A program made the translations under genes and the position numbers. This document shows, one piece after another, positions 49,403 through 61,018 of a stretch of DNA of 64,000 bases (positions are counted from its first letter, which is position 1; each line of letters opens with the position of its first letter). This stretch comes from Setaria digitata. Taxonomy: Eukaryota > Nematoda > Chromadorea > Rhabditida > Setariidae. The stretch spans positions 485,534 through 549,533 of the forward strand of contig RCAB01000010.1 of assembly GCA_003640385.1 (NCBI GenBank). Direction: 5' to 3'. The notes under the pieces were generated by a model. That model saw nothing but the letters and a program-made list of their open reading frames with translations. It ran no database searches and was not told the DNA's origin.

Positions 49403-51145
49403 ATTATTTATCCGGTAACAACAAACTTCAGTCCTTTCAATTAAGTAATCATAATCAGATCACTAAATGATATATGATTCAACAAGCATTTATTTTTCTC
49501 AAGGAAACAAGATCGACACCTACTGATTACTTAGGGAGCAGAAGTAATCAGATATATATATATATCAAGATGGCAAGAATCATCGAATGAATCATGCATC
49601 TTTCCTTGTTTACATTCAAATAAAAAAATAAGATTTGCCGTCAAATAACTGGATCATTAGACTGCTCAATAAAAAGTTATGGTTGGATTTCTAGCTTGAA
49701 AACTATAAAACAAACTGATTTCAAACAAATACTGGCTAGTTAATAGCTGCCTGTAAGTTCATTAGGACGAATTTCGAGCATATTAGAAACAGACCTGATT
49801 ATAGACAGGTTTAATGTACTTCTGGAAAATATTACAGTTATATACCCAAACTCAGAGCACAGCAGCCCAAGTTATATTACATCACCTCCGATGAAGTTTG
49901 TCTTATATATCAAGCTTGTAAGGAGGAAGAAGGCGGAGGGAAGAGGTGAATAAATTTTATAGCTTCAGCCAAGCAGCACAGACACTAATGTATACAGTGA
50001 TGACAGCTGAGACGAGAGTTGGTGATCATAATGAATGTTTAACGGCCCAGTTATTCACAGATTAATATTTGTGCACCTTTTCCTTACCTGGAACGTTATG
50101 GGCATTTCACCAATATAAATTGTAAGAAATTCTTCCATGTTTAGCAACATTATACCAGTAGAAACTAGTCTGGCATCATTCTTTTTTGATTCATATAGAA
50201 GCAAAGTTACGAGAAAAAATGTGATTTTCATCGATATTCGCTACACGTTATGTCATTAAATCTGAGGATACCAATAATGTTTTGTCGTAGCAAACTCTGT
50301 ATACAATAGAAAGGTAAATAAGAAAGACTAACCCAACATTCTTTTTTTCCAAGTTACACTCTCTTTTGACAATCATGTTTTTTTGACTCAGGCATTTTGG
50401 TGTTACCACAATAAGTAGCAAAATGGCTGTTGTGCAATTTCAAGGTCATATTTATCCTTTCTCTCCATGTTGATTTTTTCTCGCTGGTAAATTTCGTGAA
50501 TTGGTGAAAATTTTGATAAAACTGTACATGCGCAGTTAATCACTACTATTCTCAATTGTCATTTCCAAAAATCAACATCTCTCACATCAGATACAACAGT
50601 GGAATAAGTCTTTAAATATTTCACGTCGACAGGCTGTTTTTTAATTTGTTTAACTCATCTCTAGATTTTTGGCCACATATTATTCATTCATTATAACACA
50701 TAAAAAGTACGAGTTAGTATCAGATCACTTTCATTAGCTATGCATCATTGCAAGTATCTATTAAAAAGTTGCGAAATAAAGGACGAAATTTTCATATAGA
50801 AACTTCATCACCATAACTGACAGTATACAAGATAATCAACCAACGAAAGAGTGATAACTGGCTTACTTCCTCCAATATTACTTGATTAAGACACACACAC
50901 TACCATTAGCTTTTCTCATTTCCCTCCTGGTTATCAAATTGTGTTTTTTGGGTGAATCGTTTTTTTTGATTGAATCTGTGCCACTCCATCGCAACTTCGT
51001 CTTGAATGCTGTAACTGCATTTCAATAATGAAGTCCACACATGGTCCAGATGGCTTTTTATTTCGAAAGTAGAAAGAGAAGAGGAGGAGAACACTGTTCA
51101 CGGTCAGGATAAAATTCAAATTCAGCAAGAATATGAAGTTTTAAA
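49403..51145. other. Spacer between the two DEG/ENaC genes
   Basis: AT-rich sequence with a short TA microsatellite near 49553-49563. On the minus strand, 51060-50934 holds an open frame (starting around GPCVDFIIEMQLQHSRRS) that could be a spliced C-terminal exon of the upstream channel gene, using the GCC|GTAAGG donor at 51167 and an acceptor ending AAAAAG or AAATGCAG. No other exon-like stretch noted. Confidence 0.4.
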
Positions 51146-54100
51146 TCAAATAAAATCTAAAAGCCTTACGGCAGCGATATTGATTACTGTTGTAAGGCGC
51201 TGTTCACGATCACGCTCTTTTTGACGCTTATAAAACATGTATTCACGACGTCGGCTAGAAAACGCAATCCAGCCTAACTTAGATAAAAATATGATTAATT
51301 CAATAACTGTTATTATGCTGGCTCCGAAGAACAATCCCATATTTCCTCCAATGTTACCTGAATATTAAATCTTAAAGTCCCATGAATTTCTGCAATACAT
51401 GGTTTTCTCTGTGTATTTTTTATACAGGACTTTTGTTTAATTTTGATGTAATCATCTGTATTACGGTTACATGATATCAAAATTAGTTACTCAATACATC
51501 CACCAATGACATTGATTGTATCTGCTCATTCAATAAATATGACATTTCTCGATAAAAGATATTTACCACAGCAAAATTTTCTCTAAAAAGTTTTATTTTA
51601 AGTCACTTAAATTGAATAAATTAGGAACAGATCAATAAACTAATTATGAGTATTTATTAAATGACTAAAATCAGACTTAATACGACTCTGAGTCCACGTT
51701 TCGTTCATATTCGTCAACCAATCCATAGCACTTTCAGAAAATCCATATCCGTAAGTTATCGATGCTTTGTATTCATGAGTTACACAAGACGTTGGACAGA
51801 TATTATCTGCGCATTCAGGTCCATTAATATTATTTGTTCGATCAGCAACTAAATATCTTAGAATCTGATTTTTACATTAGAGCGGAATAAAAAATTTCTG
51901 ATATATTCTTATTTCACACAATGAACTAAATATGCGAGTTTTATCTAGAACGGCCAAAGTCCGGATATTAGAACACCTACCTTCCAGCATAAATGCGTGC
52001 AGTTCGCTTGGTGTGCAGGTGTTCAGATGAGCTAGAAGTAACAAAATATAAATTGCAATGAAGTAAATATTCAAAATTTAAAAAAAAAAAGAATAAATAA
52101 AAATAAGTAAAATGGAAAAAGTTTAAAGTCTAACCGTCACCAACACTGTATAGTAATGGAGTACAATTAATTCTCTGTTCATAATATACCTAAATGAGTA
52201 CTTTTAAGTCAATAAAATACACCAGATGAGTATATAATACAAATTTAAAAAAAAAAAAAACTATTTTTTTTTTTTAAATTTTAAGTAAGAACTTAGGAAA
52301 TAAAAAGGTATATACTTGTTGACAAAGCGATGCGCAATTTTGAGCCGTGTATGGCAAACGAAATGCTCGCTGAGGCGATTTCGCCGGCCAATTATGCGTA
52401 CAATTTCCCCAGTTGTCAGGAGTGAGAAAATGAAACTAAAAATCTTATTAGGTTTTGTGAAAATTTTTGAAAGTTTAAAGTACATTTTAAAACCAACAAA
52501 ATTATTATAATAACATTTATTTTAAGAAATCTCATTAAAATAGTCAGTTTAAAAGAATTGAAAATAAATCCTTATGAAAAACAAATACAGTTTCTAAATT
52601 CAGAGCAATATATGCACGATATGAAGGCGAGACTGAAAGGCCTTCTGTATACGAATATGCTAACTCATTTTCACTTCGAACATATAACCGAAATCCATCT
52701 TCCAAATTATTGGAGAAGATTGGTAAGGTATTTCCTAAAAATGATTGACAATTACAAAATAAACTAGTGACGTAGCTAAAAGTTAAATCCCATGAATTTT
52801 AGAAGATGAACTTCGTTAAGAATAAGTGAAGTAAAAGTGAATTAAAATTCAAGATAACCTTCTTCGGCATAATTAACAGCTATAGCATCGTTTACTCCAG
52901 CATCTACTATTAGCTGCATCCTAAACATAATAAATATAAAAAAAAAAATTTTCTCTTAAATTCGTACAAAACCGACACGTTTAGTCGACGCTTTTCATAT
53001 TACGTTCCACTAATCACCACTTTTATAAATATTACATTTTAAGCTAACCAGCATTTGAAATCTTTCCCAAGCTTAAATTCTAAATAAAAGTTAGCGAAGA
53101 TGCATCCTGCAAAAAAGACATACCCGTTGAAAATACCTGGTTGAGTCTGGTTTAATTTCATACCATCATGCGAAAATACAAAACATGAGCCTAGGTCGGT
53201 AAGCACTCGTCGGGACATTGCACAACAGTCCAGATTTGTGCCGCCCATGGAACAAACTTTCAGCATTTCATGACAAGAAAACCTAGAAACCTAGAATTAA
53301 TTAATAAATTCCATGAACAAAAAAAAAAAAAAGAATTGATAAAATGGAGTACATTCCAAATGCAACGTTCGTGATTTACGTTTTTTTGTTAGCTGAAAAT
53401 ATTTTTTGTAAATAATATCCAACATTAAGATATATTTCCAACGAATATGCGGAACGAAAAATCGCTCACTCACATATCTATTAAATGTTGAACTGATCAA
53501 TAAGTTCGTGTTTTTAATTGCTTTAGAGAAGAACTGATTTTATAAAAGCATCCATTTTAGAAATTTCTTTATTTATTGTCATAGTAATATTACGCGAATG
53601 TTACGGAATTCCAAGGAATAGGATTTTCTTGTTGAAAAATGACCGGACTGTGATTTTACCCAAAACTCAATGATTTCGACAAAAATATTTAGAATTTCTT
53701 CGACAACTCAAAACTGCGAAATGATTTGAGCAGTTACTGAAAACGAAAATATATATTGCGCACTTTAAACGGAGTTTGCCTCGAATCAGTGCCTGTAATC
53801 CTTGTTAACCAAATAAACAAAATCAGGGAAATATATTGGTTCACAACGCTAGGCTGTCACTAATTTATTCATTTTATAATACTCTCCGAATAATGCACTG
53901 CTTGTGTTTCATTTTTCTGATAAAACTTGTTATAAAGACGTCAAGAGCGAATGTTTTTGTCAGATGTAAGCCACCAATAAAAAGATGTCCAAAAATCAAA
54001 TGGGCAACAGCTGTAACAAAGAATGATTTCTAAGTAAATATGATACAAATTCGAGAAGCCGCCTAACATCACCATAAATAATACCATAAATAAAACAAGA

Positions 54101-55292
54101 AAAACCTGTCCGTAAGATTAATGAATTCTTCAGAGTAAAATCAAAGCAAAAATTATAAGAGAAGTAATAATACCCAGCCCGTGCAAAGAAATTCTCGATA
54201 TTGAATGAATACTCTGTGAAAATGCTTTGAAAATATTCATATGCTTGTCGACCTCGTTCGATTGTATCATTATTTGCATGCAAGTACAAATCTTCTACTT
54301 CACTGTAAGCCATTGTCAGGTAACGCAGCAAGTCATTGGTAAAATAACCAGCACCACTACTGGATTCATTCAAATCTGCATTTAACATAATTCACCCTTT
54401 ATTTCTAATTGAAAGCCTATTTCTGCTTACCTCAGTAATCGAATTTATTGAATTCAATCACAACTCATACTTCTTACAAACTTCAAATATAATATGATCT
54501 TAAAGGACCCTAGTAGTTATGGTTCAATAAAACCTACCTGCAGTATACCTGTTCACTGGATATTGACCATTATAAGTCATGTGAATTAGTTGAAAATTTG
54601 AGGTAAGGAATCAAGAATGAAAATTTTGAAAATTTTTAAACTCATCGAATGAATTTTTAATTTCTGTGTGCCTTATTTATGGATGTATGAATGGATTAGT
54701 ATGAAATAGTCAGCTAAACAAAATTCATTGAGAAGTTTAAAGAAGTTAAAAATCTGACTTAGTTTAAAAACAGCTTACATCGAACATATTTTTTGGTGAT
54801 TGGATTGTAATTGCATACTGTTACTGCAGGCAGAGCAAGCACTTCAGCGGGAACAAAACTAACGGATGTTGCTGTTGGATGGGACATGAAGTAGGCGACC
54901 AATATGTTTACTTGAAGTAATAAGAACATCGAAGCACAGCACATCACTGAACACCAAAAGATCCGGCCGTATCCTTTTCCTTTGTAGAGCCGCAATGGGC
55001 CATGCAGAGTTGTACTATCTAAAATGTTTCTTGGAAAGCAACCACTGTTAAGCACCTCGAGGTTCTCCTTTCTCCATCAATCTCGTCTAATAATAGATGT
55101 AAATGGATTACATGAGAAGTGCTTCGTTTCTTGTTCGATAGAATCTACTCCGTTGGCATTTGCAATGCATCGTAGCTGTTCCACTGGTAATTCAATGAAA
55201 CTACCACCGACTAAACGTGCTTTGAAACGATACGCCTTCTGTGGAGCCGCATTCATACTGCCTACATATGGTGTATATATTCGGCTGTTCAT
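51146..55292 (-). CDS. DEG/ENaC cation channel subunit, first of a tandem pair
   Basis: Twelve exons in transcript order: 55292-55112, 55018-54779, 54375-54174, 53282-53124, 52920-52859, 52734-52589, 52435-52316, 52189-52135, 52031-51981, 51848-51677, 51582-51491, 51357-51146; 563 aa. Same channel family and topology as its neighbour. Seen: STTLHGPLRLY with the gating His-Gly (66-67), TM1 near 77-104 (WCSVMCCASMFLLLQVNI), LPAVTVCNYN just after it, DGFRLYV, the WGNCTHNW motif, cysteines of the palm/knuckle (CTPLLY, CADNICPTSC), and TM2 with NIGGNMGLFFGAS, where GAS (505-507) is the selectivity filter. An in-frame TGA at 55077-55079 falls inside the first intron. The start could be an internal ATG at 55256, or further 5' exons may exist. 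The C terminus either ends at 51146 or splices at 51167 to an exon near 50934-51060. Confidence 0.88.
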
Positions 55293-56048
55293 TAAAATGT
55301 ACGAAGTTAGAAAAAACTCAAAAACCTATGAAAAAACTTAGGATTACCGAAATGAATTAACTGCGTGGGAACAAATCTTTTACTTCGAATTTTAGTTACA
55401 CAGACTCGTCTACTAGTTATAGATGTTCAGAATATCTAGGCAGATTTGCCAGCATGATTGACTTTACAATAAATTTGACCAGATCTCCAAAGCTTAAGTA
55501 GACAATCAATCAATAGAAGCGATAGAAGAAAAAGTAAAACAGATGAGATGTTCAAAAAACTACGCCTTGCCAACAATGATATTCATTTGTCCATAGAAAT
55601 AGCAAATAGCTATAATGTGTAGATGCATGCATGCTGTTATAGCACATAGAAAGGGTACAAAGTATGTTTGTTCAAATCCTTTCAATTTCTGAACGAAGAG
55701 AAAACACTACTCTGTGTTTACTCACGGAACCACCGGCCAAATGCCCAAGAATGGTTACACACTTTAAATACAAGCTGTTTTCCGAACGGCAAGAAAAGAT
55801 TTGAGATGACTTGACAAATGCATCGAAATCTGGTGGTTAAAACAGTTTTGATTCACAGTTTCCTTTCCCCAAGATGAAACCTACGCTGTACTCTCTCGTC
55901 TCCCTCGCGCTAATCTCATGGATTCTCTTCTAACACGTTTTGTCCAAGCACTACTTTCTGCGACTTCTGCTCTCAGAAACATCAAACGATTTGCTTTCTT
56001 AACCTGATGTGTTAATAATAATATATGCTTGTGGTAACAACAGGTGAC
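55293..56048. other. Intergenic, upstream of the DEG/ENaC pair
   Basis: About 750 bases between the rop-1 3' end and the first DEG/ENaC gene, presumably holding the channel promoter. No open frame or motif of note. Confidence 0.5.
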
Positions 56049-56054
56049 TTTATT
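56049..56054 (-). terminator. AATAAA poly(A) signal of rop-1
   Basis: AATAAA on the minus strand about 190 bases after the rop-1 stop codon. Confidence 0.5.
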
Positions 56055-56244
56055 TTAAAAAAACCATAAATATTGAATATCAATGATGAAATCTTTTAAC
56101 CAGCACAAACTTCAACATCATAAAAAAACTTTCGTACAGGCAGGAGCATGATGTTCGCCTACATTATACTTTTAGTTGGCTACACTCCTTTCATTCGCAG
56201 TATTAAGTCATCAACATAGAGAATGTAACAGCTGGACTACACTA

Positions 56245-59200
56245 CTAATCAGTCATTTCAAAGTTAAGAACAAAATCATAAATAATTTGAGGAACTGATG
56301 GACTCATACCACAGATAACCAGCATATCTGGGTCATCAGGATTAGCCAGTGATCCTATTTTATCGGTCATTCCTACCACGATCAGTTTTGCATTTGGCAG
56401 ATCCATTTGATGGCGGTATCGTTGAATAGCGTCACATGGTTTCATCTCAAAAAATCCTTTCATTACCATTAAAATTAAGAATGCTTGCAACAATCCTACT
56501 GATTCGCTCTTATTCTCATAATCGTGATATTATAACTGCGTAACAAATGATTCAATTTGTCAGTCGAAAAATTCTGCCTTAGGTAAATGTCAAGAGCTAA
56601 AACAGGCTGACAACATTTTCGTATAATTTATTCAAATACATTCATCTTTTTTTCTACGGATAAATGTTCAAATGAGAAGAAAGAAATGGTCATGAGTACT
56701 ACAGTTAACTGTTCCATTAATTTGATTTTTACACAGGAAGGTAAGGAAGAAAAAACTAACCGATTTAACGGAGACATCATTATCCGTTAAAATAATAAAA
56801 ACATCTACTTCCATTTCATTCTCAATGGCCCAACGCATTGGTTGAGCGCAATCTGTCGTCCCATAACGTAATTTTTTGGCAGCATTCAGGTATTCGCCTA
56901 AACTCATAAACCTGTCCCACTCCAAAGGTACCAGAATATCAGAAAATGCCAGCGGGATCACCTAAACAATCCTGCTGCAGTTGAAGTTTAAAAACTTGAC
57001 TTTAGAATAAGATTGGCACAAAATAAAAAAAAAAAACCAGGAAAAATTGAAAGCGAGGGAAAGTTACTAGGGAAAGAGGAAACAATACTAATAATTGTTT
57101 TTACTTCATAAAACAGGCAAAACTTACACTGGCCTCATTCTGAATTAACATCATTGACAGCGTGGCTGCAGCCTGGCTACAAGCTAACATAGTACCTTGC
57201 ACAAAACTATCCATGCTGTCTGCAAACACAGCTGTTAATAACTTTCTCACAGTCTGTTACAGAAAAAGTTGGATATATAAAAAGACACAGAATCTGATTC
57301 AAATTCTCGTGGTTACGAAAAGAAATTTCTCAGGACCTGGAAATATTTTGTGCAAATTTTTCCGGTTTTATGCTAAAATTTATGCCTTCGTCCCCTCCTC
57401 CCATCACTTCCACTTCTTTCATACGTTCTGTGATATGTGAAAATTAATTTGGAGAATGACTAACAAACCCGAAATATCTACTGCTATTAGGTACCGTTTG
57501 TTAGTCACTTTAACAGCTTTGAAACAACTGTAAAATGCACTATCCAACGCCCTTTGAATTGATTTAACCGGTTCCCAAATCCGATTCCCTCTCATCTCAT
57601 GCCCATATTCATAATTTGTCTTAGCAAGCAGTATTGTTAGCGGATGAAATCGTTCCTGTTCCAATTTTTCCACATCAGCCAATTTACTGACAACCAAAGA
57701 TACTGGGTCATCCCTAAAACAATTCGTTATCCGATACACTTTATTTATAACATTTTTTACCCCCTATTTTTTATAGTTTCAAATTATATTCATTCAGGTC
57801 ATGAACTCTCACCGAAGTTTGAATCAGAATAACAGAGGTAAAAGCAGTATATCAACATAAATATTCTTCGTATGCCTACTTTGCAAAATTTGTGTAGTTT
57901 TCGTCATCTTCATGGAAGAACGATGTTATATTGCTCAACACGCTGCTGAGATAATTGAAACTGAAAATACAATGTCCCAAAAATTAGAATTTTTCATCTT
58001 CCCAATTATTTATTTAAATGAGCTATACACTGGAAATGTAGCATGTTCGGTGAGACAAAACTTCCAGAGGAATGTTAGAGTGAAAAGTTGAAGCTTTCAA
58101 ATGCAATTCGAACAGTAAGAAACAAGTGAGAAAGCAAATTCAGAAAATTTCTCACACGCTGGTATCTGCTTCTTTGAAAAGGTTAACAGCACTCATTACG
58201 CCTATGTTTTTTAATACTGTACGGAGTGGCATTTTTCGGAGTAAAGCACCCCAAACTTCTTTGGAACTCAGTAACTGTTCTGGAACTTGCTCTTTTTCAA
58301 AACCTGAAAAGAACGTGTATTCTATTTTTTTCACTCACAACAAAAAACAATTCCTACCGCTATTTTGGCAATAATTGTAATTGAAATAGTTCGGCCTTAA
58401 ATTTCAGAATGTAATATGGTAGCGTTCAATCTTATCGCCAATTAGGACCACTTGATATAAAGGAATGATGATGTTTTAGTGTTTCTCTTTCATCGCCACT
58501 AAAAAATTCTCGATAGGTCATTCATGGTAAATAAAACAAATAAGTAAATAAACAAAATAAGATAAACAAAAGTGAACATATATATAAATAATTTTAAATT
58601 GACGAACTAATTAATTAATTAAATAGACAAATTAAACAAATAAGTAAATAAACAAATAAATTGAATAGATGAATTAATTAGTCAAATAATTAAATAAATA
58701 AAACAAGTAAGTAAATTTTACATCAATCGGCAATTAAGGATAATGGAATTTAAAGAGTATCTATGGTTCAGTAAAACAAATACTTGCCATACTGAAGAAT
58801 GAGGCTAACGGCTCTATCTATATTTGCAGGTGTTAAGTTCCGAAGTTCTTCAAAGGCTTGAATATATTTAAGTGTATTTACGACTCGATTAGCCGCTACT
58901 TCTTCGCTTTTAGCTTTTTCCACAAAACTTTCAAAAGGTTTCCGTCTTCTAATTTCTTTGAAACTCAGCTTTTCCAAATTTTGTCTCACTTGTTCTGTCT
59001 CTTCTGACTCCATAGGGCAATCTTCGCATTGCTTTTTTAATAATAATTCTCGACGCTGTCTCCTTATCTTTTTGCTACCTAGAGAAAAAGCGAATGTGAG
59101 ATGAAGTTTGTAAAAATTTGTTAGTTTCGAAACTAATGCAAAATGCTTTTTATGAAAGAAATTGTGTATTGTAAAGAAACTAATCACATATTAGATTCAA

Positions 59201-60844
59201 TATCATTTGATAGGTGACTTAATCGCTAACCTTCGTCCTGCACTTTTAACAGTTTTTTTTTCGGACACCTGTTTCAACTGATCCCTTTATACTGAACTGA
59301 TTGTGCACCTATTTCTGTTTAAAATATTATCAACTTTCTCAAAAATACTAGTGAGGACAAAGTACCTCTAGTGACGTATTCGAAAATATTTTGAAATTCC
59401 TGTTGATGTTGCAAATAATCATATTTCGACAAAAAACTTCGCTTTGGATGGATATGGCTCAAGCAGAACAGGTCGCGATGCGAATAATTCACACGATGAC
59501 GATATTTAGTCACCATGACTACAAGGCTGGCTGGAGTTTGATTGTAATACCTTAAAATAATTCGCCAAACGATGTCATTGCAGAGTCACAAATTTGATAT
59601 ATAAAAACTCCCTCGGAAGGTTACAAAGAGAGTCTAGAAAAAATACTGGCGCAGAGTTAAAATAGGCTACAGATATTTGGATATGCAGGTGAACTGCTGA
59701 TTCTGATTGATAAGAACATGCGAAGAACAAGACAATGTTGGTTCGCAGCAAGTATTTGTCACTGAAAGCTGTTGAGAATTGGAGAAAAGATTCATAGTCC
59801 ATACAAATAATATAACATCAATATCAAAAATACCAACCATTTGATAACAGTCGCACGTAACGCACGCCCCCAACCATTAGAATCTTTCTTAAGTCCACTT
59901 TCCTTTGATATTACTTTGCAGTAGTTGATAAACATGAATAAATCAATAGGTGTGACACACACCTGTAAACTTTTCATTTTTAGCAAGCCATATACGTGAA
60001 TAACACACTTTTGAAACTGAGTGCATTCTTTCCAATTCACCTCCAGTTATGAGTCTATTGCAAAATTAGATAGTTATGTATTAGTGATGTGTACAACAAA
60101 ATATGGGAAATACAGTTTGTCACTAAGCTCTGTAGATGACAAACGACTACATTATTTTAAAAGAGATTGTAATTAAGAACTAACCTTGTGCACAGAAAAA
60201 AGTGCTACTTTCTGGAGACACTGTTGATAGGTATTCTCCATTACTGGTCTGATATCTCGACAGACGGCATCTGGTAACAGTTTTTCTTGTTCTTCTATAG
60301 TGTCCCACGGTAACTTTCTTTTGCTTTGAGTGTCGCGAACCTAGTTAATCATACTGAATAATTGATCACTGTTACTGAAATCTACGATTTACAATCTTTA
60401 AAAGTATAGCACTGCTAAAAAAATTCTTTGTCTAGGTCAACGAACCTTATAACGCGCACAAAGCGCTAATGCGATGAGCAGTGGTTCCTTTTTCTGAATA
60501 TGATTTGATCGAGAAATTTCCAAAATTTGTTTCAAAATCATCAAGCCTTTTCCTAAAACAATACTTTACGGAATGATGAGGAATCTTGACAAATAATAAA
60601 CAACTGAATACACAAATGATGGAATAATAAATATGAACAAAACTAAAAACACGATATCCAGTAAGACACTCTTTAGTAACTTTCAAAGTAAAAAGAAGTA
60701 TTAATAGAAGAAAGACCCACCAGCTTGAATAATGCGGCATAAATCAGGGACTAAGGTGCATGTGAACTCATTTTGTCTTGCAAAATAAATTCCTTGAAGA
60801 TTTCCAAGAATTAAAAAGCGCCGAATAAATTCTTCATCACTCAT
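56245..60844 (-). CDS. rop-1: Ro60 / SS-A ribonucleoprotein (TROVE protein)
   Basis: Twelve exons in transcript order: 60844-60721 (exon opens at 60886), 60552-60446, 60340-60185, 59962-59838, 59550-59366, 59078-58788, 58303-58156, 57960-57880, 57713-57469, 57219-57128, 56961-56761, 56445-56245; 651 aa. Ro60 is a ring-shaped protein that binds Y RNAs and misfolded small RNAs in RNA quality control. Seen: HEAT-like ring repeats (KKEPLLIALALCARYK, NGWGRALRATVIKW, VTKYRHRVNYSHRDLF, SSKEVWGALLRKMPL, HPLTILLAKTNYEYGHEMRG), then a von Willebrand A domain with MIDAS DISDS (485-489), GTTDCAQPM and ILTDND. A highly charged insert (about 233-315) is absent from the human protein. The start is the first ATG after the 5' acceptor; a longer N terminus is possible. 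The sixth intron has a GC donor, and the last acceptor is TTTTTTGAG. Confidence 0.93.
58525..58715. repeat. Degenerate AAAT/AAAC tetranucleotide tract
   Basis: About 190 bases built from AAATAAGTAAATAAACAAA-like units, with a closely repeated block near 58535 and 58636. It lies in the rop-1 intron between exons 6 and 7. Confidence 0.75.
58786..58787 (-). other. GC splice donor in rop-1
   Basis: The exon ending LILQY plus one base is followed by GCAAGT on the minus strand, and the next exon (58303) continues GFEKEQVPEQLL in the right phase. The alignment with Ro60 has no gap at the junction. Confidence 0.8.
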
Positions 60845-60886
60845 CGATGTTGATAAAAGCTGATTCGTATTAATGTCAGATACCAG

Positions 60887-60896
60887 CTAAAACGTA
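60887..60896 (-). promoter_or_regulatory. Probable trans-splice acceptor at the rop-1 5' end
   Basis: GTACGTTTTAG precedes the first rop-1 exon. The first ATG lies 42 bases inside. With the apparent end of the upstream gene only about 130 bases away, spliced-leader addition to a downstream operon cistron is a reasonable inference. Confidence 0.45.
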
Positions 60897-61018
60897 CCAC
60901 AACATTTAAGATGCCAAATAGTTTTATAGGTATAGTGAACTAATTTTCTATTAATTAATGAAAGAGAGCTATTGGTTAGAATATCCAGGGTTTCTAATTT
61001 ACCTGAATAAAAGCTTAG

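Noticed and set aside
55077..55079. In-frame TGA between two open segments of the first DEG/ENaC gene, suggesting a nonsense mutation.
   Set aside because: A GT donor at 55111 and an acceptor ending at 55019 remove it as a 93-base intron, and the resulting join matches the intron position and phase of the paralogue.
59838..60040. Longer rop-1 exon starting near 60030, upstream of 59962.
   Set aside because: The frame is open, but joining at 59962 (acceptor TTTACAG) matches Ro60 without a gap; the extra residues would be an unsupported insertion.
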